DNA from: Plumapathes pennacea
Lineage: Eukaryota > Cnidaria > Anthozoa > Antipatharia > Myriopathidae
Assembly (NCBI GenBank): GCA_964036295.1
Contig: OZ038462.1
Span: forward strand, 24,191,863 to 24,255,862
DNA length: 64,000 nucleotides
Direction of reading: 5' to 3'
Shown piece after piece: positions 1-12,127 of the stretch. The position numbers were made by a program, and so were the translations under genes. The notes beneath the pieces were generated by a model. That model had not been told where the DNA came from, ran no database searches, and saw nothing but the letters and a program-made list of their open reading frames with translations. Numbering within the stretch: position 1 is the first letter of the stretch; every line of letters starts with the position of its first letter.

Positions 1-327
1 TTTCACTACAATGTGCACTTCCCAACACATCTGACACTGTAAACTGCATTCAAAATGCTTGAAATGGACTTAAAAGGAAAAAGAACCAAAAAAAAAAAAA
101 GAAATCCAATCCCCATGTTTTATGGGGTCCAACTAATGTGTCAATGTGCCAAACAATTCGTAAAATGCAAGCTCACTCGAATGAGAAACACAATAGTTAT
201 CACTGAACTGGGTTATCGCAAAACATTGTGATTTGCAAGCGTTGCACAGAATAATACTGATCTGCTCGGCACAATGGCAAATCACAATATTTTGCTTAAT
301 TATTTACCTATCAAATTGCTCACTCAC

Positions 328-3270
328 CATACAAGCATAGTGTCCAAGTCGAGTCCAGAATCTCGAGTGGAATATTTCTGACAGGTATAACTGATAATAA
401 AGACTGGAGATGGCAACATTGGTCAAAGGAGTGACAAAGAAATATGCCCAGAACTTTGTGAAGCAGTTGGTAGGTCGTAGGCAGGGACGACAGCAATGGC
501 CCCAGCATTTCATTTCCCAAGTGTCTGGCCAGTAGCGTTCTACTGGTGCCTTTCAAGAGAAAACAAAACCTGTGAAAAATATCTAAAATAGAAGCAGGCA
601 TGAGAAACAACTTAGGAATTAAACAGAACAGCACAAGATATAGTTGCACAACAAGCTGTTGTGTGACAACTAAAAGCAGTCAAAAAAGTATAAGAGCATT
701 GCAAAAGCTCATCTTGAGGATCATATTATGGCATTAAAGGTCTCTGAACTCCAGGGTGAGGAAATGTCTGTGAATATCGATGATTGCTATTGCTAACCCA
801 CCATGGCAAAAGCAAAATCCCCCCAAACAGCTAAGAATGGGCACCACAAACCACAGGAGAGTTATACCTTATCATCTAACCTATCTACCTGTCAGAGAAT
901 TCTAGAGGGAATTTTGTATTTTCAGGAAGATTTCAGAAGAGCGATCTCTCATAAGAGAGAAACTGACTGTGATCATGACCACTGTGCAAATTAATATGCA
1001 AGGTTCTAGCAAAGGGTGGGCCATAGCCTGCAATGCAGGTGTTCTGTTCCATTTCAGGCAAACTTCTCTCCGGAGTTGGACTGGGGTGAGGCAAAAGCTG
1101 CACAGGGGGAAGGGGGGAGGGAAGCCTGCATTTTAGGCCAGGTGCCTCAAGTTAATAGGCCAAATTTTAAAAGCAATATTGTGATGTTGAACACCTACCA
1201 ATGGAAATAACATAAGAATGTATCATTCATCTACATACATGTACCTGTAATAATGGTTGCCTTTCACCAAGCTCTACATCAGGTCTTCCATCGACACCAT
1301 CCCAAGTCTCTTCAAAGGAGGACCCTGCATCTCTGTTTAGAGGCTGACGCCGACGAACTGAACCATAGAGTGCTCCTAACTGGCCAGTTGAAGTCTGATG
1401 CTGAATTTCTGTCTTAAGGGTTTCATTATGTTCAAGTAAATCTTCCCAAAGAGGATCTGTCAAAAATCATAGTTCAACTATTCAGTATTGTTTTGGTCAT
1501 CCTGGTGCTGATTACCCTGGTTCCAGAAGCCGTACCTTACTCCTTCAAGAGTTTTCCGACAAGAATGGCATGATGAAGTTAGAGGAAAGGACCTCTGGGT
1601 GTGTGATTGCCTATTGATTAATTAATACTTTGTCACATGCATTATATTTCTTGTTGAACAGTACCTGTTGGGAGAAATATTTGTATTATGAGCCCAAGGA
1701 GTGAAAGGTAACTAACTCACAGTGGTAAACTTTGTGTTCTTCTTGAATGTCAGCTTCCGTCACTCTGTCAACATATTCATCCTGGTTATTACAGTATGGG
1801 ATTTCGCATGTGAGTGCCTTTGCAGGCTGAACCACTTCAGTTGCAATCAGCCTGATCTCACACCTAAAGTTTCTGCACTGGTCACAAGGGTTGATCATCT
1901 GAAGAGGCACTGGAAGACCCACAAACTTGATCTATGATAAAAAGAAAACAGATATGGTAACATTTCTACAACTTGTACATGACAGGTACTGTTTAAATCA
2001 TTACTACTTTTTATTGATTTTTTGTAAAAGTGCCACATCTAATTGTGAAAATCATATTGCATTGCATGGCTAGGGAAGGTGGGGGAGGGGAGGGAAGGGG
2101 GAGGAGGAGTGGGGGTGGGGGTGGGGGGGAAATTACAGCCCTATATCATCAACTCTTATGTAAGGACATGCTACTGGATATTAAGGTAAAGTTTCCTGGG
2201 TTGTCTAAAAGAGCTGTATACAATTCACATTTCAGAGGCTTAAAACAGGGTCCTCTATCTTTCATGCCGACTGTCATTACCAGGCCTGGAATCATGAATA
2301 GAACCATGAAGTCTTGGTTTCGCACCAGCATGCATGGCTGCCATTTTGTCTTTGTATTTCTGATCCCCAGGGATTGAAATTTGCAAACCAGTAATAAAGG
2401 CTTACAGCATTTAGGGCTATTTCAGTGAGTCCCATATCCACTAGATCACTTTGATCTCTCACCCACCCCTTGGCCTTGGTCCATCATCCCATTATCTTTT
2501 ATTTTTCTGGGTTGGAATTTAGGGAGGGGAGTAAATTCTCACCATATACTGATCATCAGCTGAATACTGAATCTCAGCATTTTCAGCAACTGCTTCGGGA
2601 ATTGGCCCGACTTCGCGCCCATCGGTGTTAGTTCTAAGTGGCTTGAAATCTGGGCCAAAATCCACAAACAGGACCACTCTGTCGCCGATATCTGCTGTCT
2701 TGCTGATCAGAGGTTTGCCTGATACACACATGCGCACGACTGGCTTCTGTCCTCCCTTCCCGTCTTCTGGCTGTCTGGCACGGCGAGAGCTCATCACAAA
2801 ACGAATCCACTCAGAGTAAATTACCAAAAACTGGAAGACATACGCGAGGAGGAGTTGTTTTAATTACAGTGACATCACGGCTTCAATATATTACGCTATC
2901 TGCCTAGAGCGGGAGATAGAGAGACAGGGATTGGAAGTGTCGAGATCAGAGATCTATCATAAATAGTATTTTTCAAGTGCGTATGTTTATACCCACCCTG
3001 CAGAGTTTCTTAACAAGAATGATTTGCTTAAAGGGTACGTGTCAGACGTTTGCGGAAAACCGCGCTCAACGCAAAACCATTTGAGTTACTTTTAAAATAC
3101 AAATACAAAGTCTGAGAAGGTTTACGTATTGTACAAACCGTACCTGCTAAATTATTTTCCCGAAACCTCACGTCTGCGAAGTGGCTGGAGATGCTCTGGC
3201 TTGATTCGCCTTCTGTTCCAGCGATATGAAACATTTTACGAGGCCTCGGAAGTGTCAAATTACCGGTCAC
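328..3270 (-). CDS. Unrecognised multi-exon protein gene (3' end off window)
   Basis: I do not recognise this gene. Five exons join with matching phase and GT-AG sites: 3172-3270 (start ATG at 3270, or a second ATG at 3234), 2543-2830, 1721-1931, 1245-1456 and 328-549. Together they give 344 codons without a stop, and the donor after 328 shows that the gene continues beyond position 1. Visible features are a short hydrophobic stretch at the start of exon 2 (FLVIYSEWIRFV), a cysteine pair motif in exon 3 (NPCDQCRNFRC), an acidic/polar linker ending in a dileucine-like ERQPLLQ in exon 4, and a cysteine-rich segment (CWGHCCRPC) followed by an aromatic, partly hydrophobic stretch in exon 5. A membrane-associated protein is possible, but that is only inference. 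Exon 5 is the least certain because a second acceptor lies about 18 nt upstream. Confidence 0.6.
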
Positions 3271-3894
3271 AAGACCGGAGACTACGGATTCTGGGAAAGC
3301 CCCACTTCCGGTGGTCTCATAATTGATTTTATATTCAGAATTTTTGCGATTCTTGGTAAAGTCTATATTCAGTTAATGAGAACAATTTTAGTTCTCATGC
3401 CAAAGCTGCAGTTTTCAAGTTTGGTTTGCTTTCTTCGCGACTTGAAACTGAAATTGACCAATCGAGGGGATTCCCGCGATGTCACATGAAAAACGAAATA
3501 CTTGTAATTACTACACCGTGCAATCAAAGTCGCAGAATTTAATCTGTCAACAACGTCATGTGAATTTGCCATTATTTTATAAAGCCCTCCTAAAATACTT
3601 CATGACTTCGCAAGGAAACGCTATTTTGGGGTTCATTGCCTCATTGTGGCTAGCTTCCGGTATTGCGTCAAAGTTGAACAGCATCGGATCCGGTGCATGT
3701 TTTGCTGCATGATCCACATTTTAAAAATGAAGCCATGAAAGCCGACTTCCCCTCCCGCGGTTGTGTTTCCTCTTGCAGGGGCATTCTCTTTCGGGGAGCG
3801 CAGATTTTTTAGGTTACTATATTATGTTATACACGACCCCATAAGCTGCAAGCTTTAAACAATATCGTGTTTAAATAAAGGTATTGTATTGTAC

Positions 3895-4030
3895 AGCTGG
3901 GGCGGATCCAGGATTTCAGTAGGGGGGTCCGGGGGCATGTCCCCCCGGAAAAATTTTAAATCTGGATTGCCGAAATGCCATTTCCGGCGTTTTTTTAGGG
4001 TAGTTTTGAGAAAATGTAAATGTTGAAATC
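3895..4030 (+). repeat. Interspersed repeat fragment with GGGGGGTCCGGGGGCATG core
   Basis: The sequence around 3925-3960 (a GGGGGGTCCGGGGGCATG core, then CCCCC and GGAAAATTTT) recurs in near-identical form at 57955-57985 and in diverged form at 58610-58660. Only the core and about 60 bases of flank are shared, so this is a fragment of a dispersed family that I cannot classify. Confidence 0.55.
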
Positions 4031-4493
4031 AGCCAAGTTTTTAAAGTGAAATACACTGAAAAAGGTAAATTACTGCTCGTTGTAAGAGTAGTAATGTATT
4101 CGTAGACGCAAAAAAATACAACTATATAACTGAAACTGAAATCTAGATTCCCTGAGATGGTGTTTGAAATTTCGTTCCTGAATTTTCAGGGTACTGTAAA
4201 TGTTCAAACCAACACTTTGGAAACCGCACTTTTTGCTTTGCGAAGTACACTCAGTTAGTCCTTCTCGAAAACTGGGTCACTGAGCATCATCGTCCGGGGG
4301 TGCTGCTCAGTGAAAGCCTGGACTACCGCATCAAAATCTACGAAAATCTGGCGATGGATTTTCATCAGTTCCAAGCCGGACAGTCTGTCAGTGGACATTT
4401 TCTGCTGGTGGGCTCTGTACAGTTACTGCTGCAGCAGACGGCTGGTTTTGCCATTCAGTGTCTTTATAGACCTGATTTTGAATTTTTGCAGCC

Positions 4494-4496
4494 AGA

Positions 4497-4527
<31 letters not shown>

Positions 4528-4533
4528 CAAAAC
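4494..4533 (+). repeat. (AAAAC)n simple repeat
   Basis: About seven uninterrupted AAAAC units. The tract creates lysine/asparagine-rich open frames on the plus strand and a cysteine/leucine-rich frame on the minus strand; these are artefacts. Confidence 0.9.
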
Positions 4534-5323
4534 TCATCAGCATCCACGGAGAAAAGGGCAAATATTTGGTCATTATGGAAATGTTTAGTTTATTACCCCC
4601 ATCATGATCAGCAAGATGTAAACTGCAAATCCGCTTTGGAGCAGCACTGGGTTGTGCACTATCGACACTATCATCACCTTCAACCTCAGCCAAGCTCGCG
4701 TTGAGGACCTATATAATTTTGAAAATGTTTTTTAAGCAAAAGTGCTTTCTTTTCATGGCTGTGATGCCATCGCGAGAGATAATTTTAACACAGTAAGAAC
4801 ACACGAATGAATTGGGTGATCAAGTGATGGCGTTTGACTGAGTGTGACAAACAAAGCTGGCCTAGCACTTACCCTGTTGACGGGGACGGCGTCGGTGAAG
4901 ACGTGAAAAATCCTTCAATTTGCCGTTGCTTCTTTTTTCGCTTCAAATTGGACATTTGGACAGTTTCTAACACACCAATGAGTTCTTGTTCTCCATGCGA
5001 AGTCAAATACTACTGACTCGCCTCAATCTCCTTTTTCTGGGAACTCTCCAATATGTGCAGACAGAGTCTTTACGGTGGAGTATTAAAGTGCGGGACTCGT
5101 CGCAATTATACAACAACGATAAAAATAGTTTATTCATACTTATTAATTTGCACTAAAGAAAATACAGGACATTTGAAACGAGAATAAGAGTTACGCCAAT
5201 ACATCACTTCCTGAAATAAATAATTTTCAAAAAAAAAACCTGTTTTTGCTATCGTTTTTTTTTACCACAACACACTAGTTTCTCACTCTCTGATTGACCG
5301 ATTTAAATATTGTGGTAAAAAAC

Positions 5324-5470
5324 AAATTTCCACTGGTTTGCCGTGGTGTGGACTCTTATTTACCACTATTTACTCGGCGAAGCGCCTCGTGAGTCCACAA
5401 CATTTTGACCATGTGATGACGTAAATCGTGGTAAATAAGAGTCCACACCACGGCAAACCAGTGGAAATTT
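5324..5470. repeat. Perfect 43-bp inverted repeat (hairpin element)
   Basis: The left arm 5324-5366 and right arm 5428-5470 are exact reverse complements over 43 bases, separated by a 61-base loop containing GGCGAAGCGCCTCGTGAG. Perfect arms imply recent formation or active conversion. Two other hairpins in the window (35443-35586 and 39619-39806) have the same design, and one shares a GAGCGCTTCATGAG-like loop. Confidence 0.9.
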
Positions 5471-6049
5471 ATCAAACTTGCGAGTGAGCCAGAGAAAAGG
5501 GGGTTCAATCGAACCCCCCGAACCCCCCCCCCCCCCTGGATATTTGTTGCATGACAAGTTTACTAAGTCCAAGAGTGCGCGTGCGACATGAAGTTTTTTG
5601 CGGGATCTAATTTTCGCATATTTCACAGATTTTCCAATAACACACGAAAATTCTGCGAAAAAAAAAATCCGCGAAAATTTGCTCCAATTTAATTAGATTA
5701 CTGAATTTCAATTGAACTGACTGCAAACAATATTACGACCTTCTTCCACAGGAACTTGCCCGATATCCGCGAGAATTTGTTCCTAGTAGTTAAGTCTGAA
5801 ATCCAAATCCGCGAATATTTGTTCCTGCAAAAGGCAACAATCGGCAATCCGCGAAATTTTTAATAAACTACCGCGAAAATTTCTTGCCACACGGTACGTA
5901 CTGGACTTGTTTCTCCTACATCTGACATCCCTTCAATCTTGAGCTTATAACGCAAATTCACTCAAGTTACAACAGACGTAAAACAGGTTTTTAACCCTTG
6001 AAATAACATTTTGCTGTCTTCGTGGTTCATTCTTTATATAATCTCAGCT

Positions 6050-9000
6050 CTAGATCCCAGGACCCCTTGCTGTGATGGGATAAACAGCTTCTACTAATCC
6101 ATTGCGGACTCCGTATACCCAATCATATAAATTCACAGTTGGATCACAATGGCCTGGAACAAGCCAAACTTGATCTCCCACCTGCAATGGAAAAACTGCA
6201 TTCACTGACTGCTAATGTCAGAATCAGAGAAGAAAAACGTTTTTCCAATTTATTATTAAAATATAATTAAATAAATGAAGATATTAAGCATGATAATATT
6301 ATTTGAAACCTGTAGACAAACGTTACAAGATTACTAACCCCCATTACTCTGAAGATGACTGAGGTTCAAACAATTTGCTCAAAAAATGGTTGCATATGGT
6401 AAGAAAAAGGTGTATACCACTAAACTAGAACCCCGATATTTCGAACTTGGTTATCTGACGAACTTTCCACTATCTTGAACAGAATCCAAATTCCCTTAGA
6501 AAATAATAAACTTTGTAGAAATTTCCCTTGGTTGAACCCTGCTATCTTGATCCCCCGCTATCTCTTGAGAGGTCGAGATAGCTGGATTCTACTGTATATT
6601 TAACAAGTGCTCAGCATTTTTAATTTTGTGCTGGTAAGCAGATCACATTCACCTTCAGATGGCTTGGGGGTTTTAAGATACCATGTTCATCTCCTCCACT
6701 TTGGTAAGAAATGTCTGGCTTATGTAAGACCTATAAATTAAATAATTTATCATGGTATTATTATTATTATTTTATAGGGAATGTACAGTATATATTTTTC
6801 GCAAGTATTATAACTTGAGACCTTTGGGGTTCCATACACAACAATACTAATATTTTCCAGGATTCTTCACAGACAATACAATATTATTTTATTAAAAAGC
6901 AAGGAAGTACACAAGTTGATATTTTGGATAGTTTGCAGGGTGATTTCTTACCAAAGGTACTCCAGAATCAAGACTCACAGCTTTCATTCCTGCATCAACT
7001 ACTGCCCGATTCCCTTGCTACAGAAAAAACAGACAACAGTTTGTAGCAAAATGTATTAACAAAAGAGATGCTACTGAAAGATCAAGGAAAGTCAATGGAA
7101 TATTCTACAGTGTTATATAGTACTTATGAGAACAGGAAATTAATATGTCAGGAAATGATGGATTGGAAGTTTGTAATGTAAACATTTGTGGCACAGAAGT
7201 AGGAGAGAATGAGTCTGTGTAATGTGGAAGAGTGGGCAGGTATGGGTGTAATGGCATTGGACTTACTGAAACACTAACTACAGTGCTGATAACAAACAGA
7301 CTCTGCTCAAAGTCTTTGCAGTATGCATCATCTTCACCAAGGTTCTTGTTGTAATCAGCATCCATAAAAATGTATGAACCCTGTTTTGTTGATTAAGGAG
7401 GAAACATTTATTTTTTAAGACATCCAACCTGAGATTGGGAAAAAAAAAATGGCAGGGTAATCTTCCAGTCAGGTTTGAAGCTAATCAGACAATCAATTCT
7501 CCTAAATACTGCTCACATATTTTGTTCAAAGCAGGTTGGAAGAATTAATTAGCCCAAAATATAGAGCTAAAGGATACAGGTTGAACTTCAGTGTAAACTG
7601 CAAAAGATGGAAATAATGTGAAAAAGCTGAAAATAAAGCTGCTTCATGAACTTGGTCCTAATAAGGGGCCAAGAGAGGAGGAATAAATACATGTAGCTTG
7701 CCATGTAAATTCTAAATTTCCTGACAGAGTCTCCTAACCATTCAAGAAGAACAATATGATATTGTACATGTATGAGTGATGTACAGCTTGCGAGAAGTAA
7801 TAGTCTGGTCACCTCAAGGCACTGAAATATTTCTATTTCCAGCAAGAGATTGTAATGCGAAAATCAAAGCTGATCTTTCCACTGCTAGTGAAAATGTTGA
7901 TCCCTGAGTCTCGTTATAGCAACAACAATCCTTTACCTCCACTTGTAGCTTCAAACATGTAGGTCCCAGTTCCTCCACCTGTCACTACTTCACAGTGGAT
8001 ATTGCTAGCAGAGAGGGCCTGCAAACAACAACACTGGGTTCACAGTTATGCTTTAAGTTTGAGTTCTCTGGTATTACCTGGGTTATATGCGACTTACAGA
8101 AATTGTCTCCTTGACTTTTTCCACAACCTTTCCCACTGCATCTTTCCTTTCTGAGTATTTTCTCACATGCTGGTTCCAACTTTAGAAAACAAATTGTAGA
8201 GTAAGTTATATATATATTGGCTGTACACCTCAAATATCCCAACCATTAAATAAGTATGTTGAGTTTGGCAAACTCAAAACCTACAAACAAATGAATTCAG
8301 TTATTGAATGACAGCTGTGATCTTTTTTAATTGTTTAGTAATAATTATTTTCATTATAATCATAATACCAGTCTAAACTATTTGAAAAACTTTGATACAC
8401 CAAGGCAAGCACTACAAAATATAAACCATACATAATGTACTAGTGATAATGCATCTCACCCCTGGTATGCTTGAATTCCTTTGAAATGCAAGCAAGGTAA
8501 TTTTTGGATTTCCTTTGCCAACTCAACAACAGGTTCTCCTGGCTCCACCCCACATCGATCTTGGCCAACATTCACTTCAGCAATCACATCAATACTTGCA
8601 CCAATAGTTTCAGCTGCTTTAGACATCTCTTGAGCATTCATCTGACTGTCCACACACACAGACACCTTGGCTTGTTTGGCAAGTGAGGCAAGTCTTAACA
8701 GTTTAGACCTGCCAACCACCTGAAAGTTGGGTCTTCTCAATGGAAACATGTCTATAGAACTCTAACTTTACATCAAATATGCAGACATGCACTTCAAGGT
8801 TTCCAGTTGATTATTGTTCAGAAACAAAATTTGAAAAAACGAGTTATGGCTTTACAAATAAGTATTAGTTTCCATGTTTATCAAATTTGGATTTCCAAGG
8901 CATACCGCTGTATCTTTATGCAAGTATCGCAGGTACTGTAACATAATTCTAGATCATATAATGGATAATGTTTTACTGTGCTGACTATAATTTTGGTGAT

Positions 9001-9737
9001 CACTTACCTCATTAGAAATAAGCACATCTTTTATTCCACCATACACCTGCCCACAAACAGAATAATTTTTTTATTCTTTGAAAGTGATAACTTCCGTACC
9101 AAAAATACAGGAACCAAAGTAAGCATTACTGACTGAACCAGTTTAGTATGGTTTTGCTCTTATAAACTGTTCCTAATTGGCTAGGAATTTTACACAAAAT
9201 ATTTTTTCAACTGGTCACTGGAAAAGCGCACATTGACTTGCAGCAAGTGCAAAGCCATGAAGATGGTTGCACATGTAAACTCAATAGCTCACCATACTTT
9301 CCGCTTCAGATAGCTTCTGGCAACAAAGACCAACAGCGCCATGGGAAACCTTTTGTCAGTAAGAACAACATTGATTCATTATAATTAATTTTCGATCGTA
9401 TGAAGACTATGAAATGAGGGGTTGTCATAGTAGAGAACTGATTCTAACAATGACACACAAGATTTTTCAGAATGAAGGAAATTAAGGCGTCTTCGCTTGT
9501 TGAAAGTCTTTTTCTGTTCGGCATACGTACATGACTGTTTACCTGCATCGATCCAATCGTTGGGCACTTGTGTGCTTTTGCATGGGGTCTAACATTCACC
9601 CGAATCCCCTTCAAAGTCTCTGGCAGCTTCTTTAGATTTTTCTCGAGCTTTTCGAGGTCGATCAAGAGAGCTGGGGTCTCGATTTCGCTTATCTTAGCTC
9701 CAACTCGACAAAACATTCTGGCGAGCGAAGCATTCAT
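6050..9737 (-). CDS. D-threonine aldolase / D-serine dehydratase-like PLP enzyme
   Basis: A fold-III pyridoxal-phosphate enzyme acting on D-hydroxy amino acids, probably cytosolic. There are eleven exons: 9543-9737, 9293-9349, 9008-9046, 8460-8719, 8098-8179, 7937-8018, 7578-7597, 7267-7380, 6952-7017, 6653-6730 and 6050-6181. All phases agree and give 374 aa, the usual family length. Exon 1 has TPALLIDLEKLEKN and RPHAKAHK, where K54 is the expected PLP lysine. Later exons carry CCQKLSEAE, the YQGWNQH block, GGGTGTY, YIFMDADY and SGGDEHG. The last exon holds VPGHCDPTVN, the metal site. His342-x-Asp344 matches the His/Asp pair described for bacterial D-threonine aldolase; vertebrate D-serine dehydratase uses His-x-Cys, so aldolase is the better guess. 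Exon 7 is only 20 nt. The start is the first ATG in exon 1. Confidence 0.95.
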
Positions 9738-11330
9738 GATAAGTGCCAGGCATCAATGTTGCAGGCGAGAAGAGGCTGGGACAAAATATTACCCAGACTC
9801 TCCGCGGCCACTTATGGGAGCACGTGGGACAGAAGCGAACAACGTCCATCAAAGGTGCAGTATGACGAAAGAATCTGGTTTTAAACGTTTTTGCGGGCAC
9901 ATTCTTTGCGTTGAACTCATAAATTCAAGGTTTTGGGCTTAGGAGAAACCACTGCTTGCAGGGTACGTTACAACTGGTGCTCCTTTACCCCGGGATTTTT
10001 GCCTTTCATGGGGCTTGTCGTTGCATGTGTCGTTTTTGTGTGATATCTATCGCATCCAGGATGATGACTTCTTGTTTGAATGACAATCCATTGGATGATT
10101 GAGAACCTTAACTCTCTTACTGACTGGTTGCGATGGTCACACTGCTTTGCAGGAACGTTTCCCGTTTCCAAGCACATACATATTTATAAACCTGTTCTTT
10201 TTTTTTTTCCAGTGTCCGGTCGTATTACGAAAATGGAAATCTATTGCTAAACAACAGGTATCTATATCTTACTGTACAAGCATGAGTCACAATGTAGACT
10301 AAATATCTGCAGTAAGCGTTCAAAAAGTGGTTCGACTTGGATCTGTCATGCCATGATAGAGCTCAGTTGTGGCAGGGTATTTTGCGGTTGAGCCCTTTCC
10401 AAAAACAAAATATTTTGTGGGAAAGAATAATGATATTATTATTAGTAATAATAAGAATTAATATTGTGAGAATGACTGGCTGTGATGAAAGTGCAGGGGT
10501 CCTGAAACAGTTAGGCATGTGAGCTGGTGGCACATTTTGTGGAATCTTTGCACCATGTGTAGAAGGCTCCATGGCTGTGTCATGAATCTGCATTTCTGAG
10601 CAAGGCATTTCACTTTCACTCTGGGCTCATAATACAAGTTCTTCAAGCCATTCACAAGGGAAATAAACGAGTAATGTTGTGAGACTATTAGCCATGTCAA
10701 AGTTGTGTAAAATATTAATAAAAAGTAATCAGTTGAAAAAAGAACCCTGTCATACGAAAGAGCACATCCAACTCCGTAAGTATTCCAGATTTCAGCATGT
10801 TGGTCCATCACAAACTGAATGGTAAGCTTTTTGGTAACTCATTCCCTCTTATTTTGATGGTTTTTAAAAGCTCACCATATGGTTTCTGATGGGTCAGTTG
10901 TGCTAAAACCTGGAATACTTATAAATTTGGATGTGTGATGCCTTCTTGTGACATGGTTACTTTTTCAATTTGATTAATTTTGCACAACTTGATTGATAGC
11001 TGAAATCACGTAGGTCAACTAACAGGTTGAATATTTTTTGTTTTATAGCCCTGCATGCACAATGGACAGCTGTCTTGGCAAGAAATATATTTATTGCAAG
11101 AAGATTGAACTAATAAAAAAAGTCATTTAGTTAACATTGTTGTACTTGTGGTGTTTCTTGTTATAATTTTTTTGGACTGATGGTGCAGTATAGACTAACA
11201 ACTCTATATTTACTGTATCATGAAAAATCTTTCCTCCACCCCCTCCTCCCTTGAACAAAGTTGCATCAACTGGTCCTTATCATAGTTTGGTCAAATAGCC
11301 CCAGCAGTAATCTAAATCTGGCAGGTTATG
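9738..11330. other. Upstream region of the aldolase-like gene, no supported gene
   Basis: This stretch should hold the promoter of the minus-strand gene starting at 9737. No TATA box at a convincing distance was found. Several open frames of 60-120 codons exist, but none shows family resemblance or bordering splice sites. Confidence 0.4.
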
Positions 11331-11339
11331 GCCACATTC

Positions 11340-11898
11340 AAAAAATCCTAAAAAGGGTCCGGGGGGGAGACAGGTGGTCGAAAATTCACCCTTCACTCTG
11401 TTCACTTTGTACGCTTGACGATCACCAACAGTGAGTGCTGCCAGCAAGTCAGTGGAGGAGGTCCAGAATACTATCAATGAAGAGGGAAAAGTGGTATCAA
11501 AATGGTACGAAAGCAATCTCCTCAAGGGCAACCTATCGAAATATCAAACAACTTTCGCTCCACAAAACAAACCTAAAGAACTGAACATCACAATAATGGG
11601 CTCAACCATCGACCAACATCCCGAGCTAGAGTTACTCGGAATGACAATTGATGACGAACTAAATTTTGCAACCCAAATCAGCAACGTGTGTAAGAAGGCA
11701 TCCCGACGAGTAGGAGTCGCCCCCTCGGACTCCAGGAAATTAGAACGTGTACAGGAAAGAGGACTGCGAGCAGTATATTGCAACAAGAGTGCTACATATG
11801 AAGAACTCTTACGTATAGCCAAATTGCCAACTCTACATAATCGCCGACTACAGGAAATTGTAACTATTATGTACAAGGTTATGTACCAGTCAATTTGA
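11340..11898 (+). pseudogene. Decayed non-LTR retrotransposon reverse transcriptase (CR1/L2-like)
   Basis: The frame 11431-11898 encodes the C-terminal part of a LINE reverse transcriptase: a thumb-like stretch (KWYESNLLKGN...KYQTTF), an LLGMTIDDELNF block, CKKASRRVGV, and the end motif ERVQERGLRAVY...LHNRRLQEIVTIMYKV. About 30-40 residues that normally separate RRVGV from ERVQER are missing. Upstream, 11400-11440 retains remnants of an FTLY...YADDHQ region with a frameshift and stop, so the catalytic YADD box is broken. The frame then runs into an unrelated repeat at about 11879. This is a dead 5'- and internally truncated copy. Confidence 0.85.
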
Positions 11899-12062
11899 AA
11901 CTCGCACATCCCCCCCCCCCCCCCCCCCCCCCCCGGGCATACCCCGGGCATTTGACCCTCTATTTTGTCCCGGGAGGCGGGAATTTGACAGACCGCAGCG
12001 TCCCTGGGGTGGGGCATTTGACCACTACATCGGAGGGGTGGGGAATTTGATTCGGGTGCCTC
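11879..12062 (+). mobile_element. Partial copy of the 36340-37246 TIR element, with poly-C tract
   Basis: It starts with TGTACCAGTCAATTTGAAAC and CTCGCACATC followed by about 26 C, then a CCCCGGGCATTTGACC block, GGGGTGGGGCATTTGACCA and a GGTGGGGAATTTGA block. The same order occurs at 36340-36515. The inner part and the right terminal repeat are absent here, so this is a truncated copy inserted into or abutting the LINE remnant. Confidence 0.8.
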
Positions 12063-12127
12063 GATTTTATGTTTCAAGCCACATTGCGCACGGCAGCACG
12101 TGTCGATGCTTTAAATAGACTGGCAGA

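Larger units (their letters stand above)
3280..5320. other. Intergenic region without a supported gene
   Basis: No exon with consistent splice sites was found. The stretch holds an AT-rich unique part, an interspersed repeat fragment from about 3895, an (AAAAC)n tract and a short possible LINE 3' tail ending AATAAAGGTATTGTATTGTA near 3875-3894. Open frames here (for example at 4300-4704) overlap the simple repeat and show no family resemblance. Confidence 0.5.

Noticed and set aside
4300-4704. 134-codon plus-strand frame
   Set aside because: It runs through an (AAAAC)n tract, has no family resemblance and no flanking splice sites; a competing minus-strand frame is equally long.
9568-9942. 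124-codon plus-strand frame
   Set aside because: Antisense shadow of exon 1 of the aldolase-like gene.
10337-10811. Overlapping frames of 60-117 codons on both strands
   Set aside because: No motif, no consistent start context, no splice partners; typical random open frames in AT-rich DNA.
11431-11898. Functional reverse transcriptase gene
   Set aside because: The YADD region is frameshifted, an internal block is missing, and no upstream endonuclease is present.
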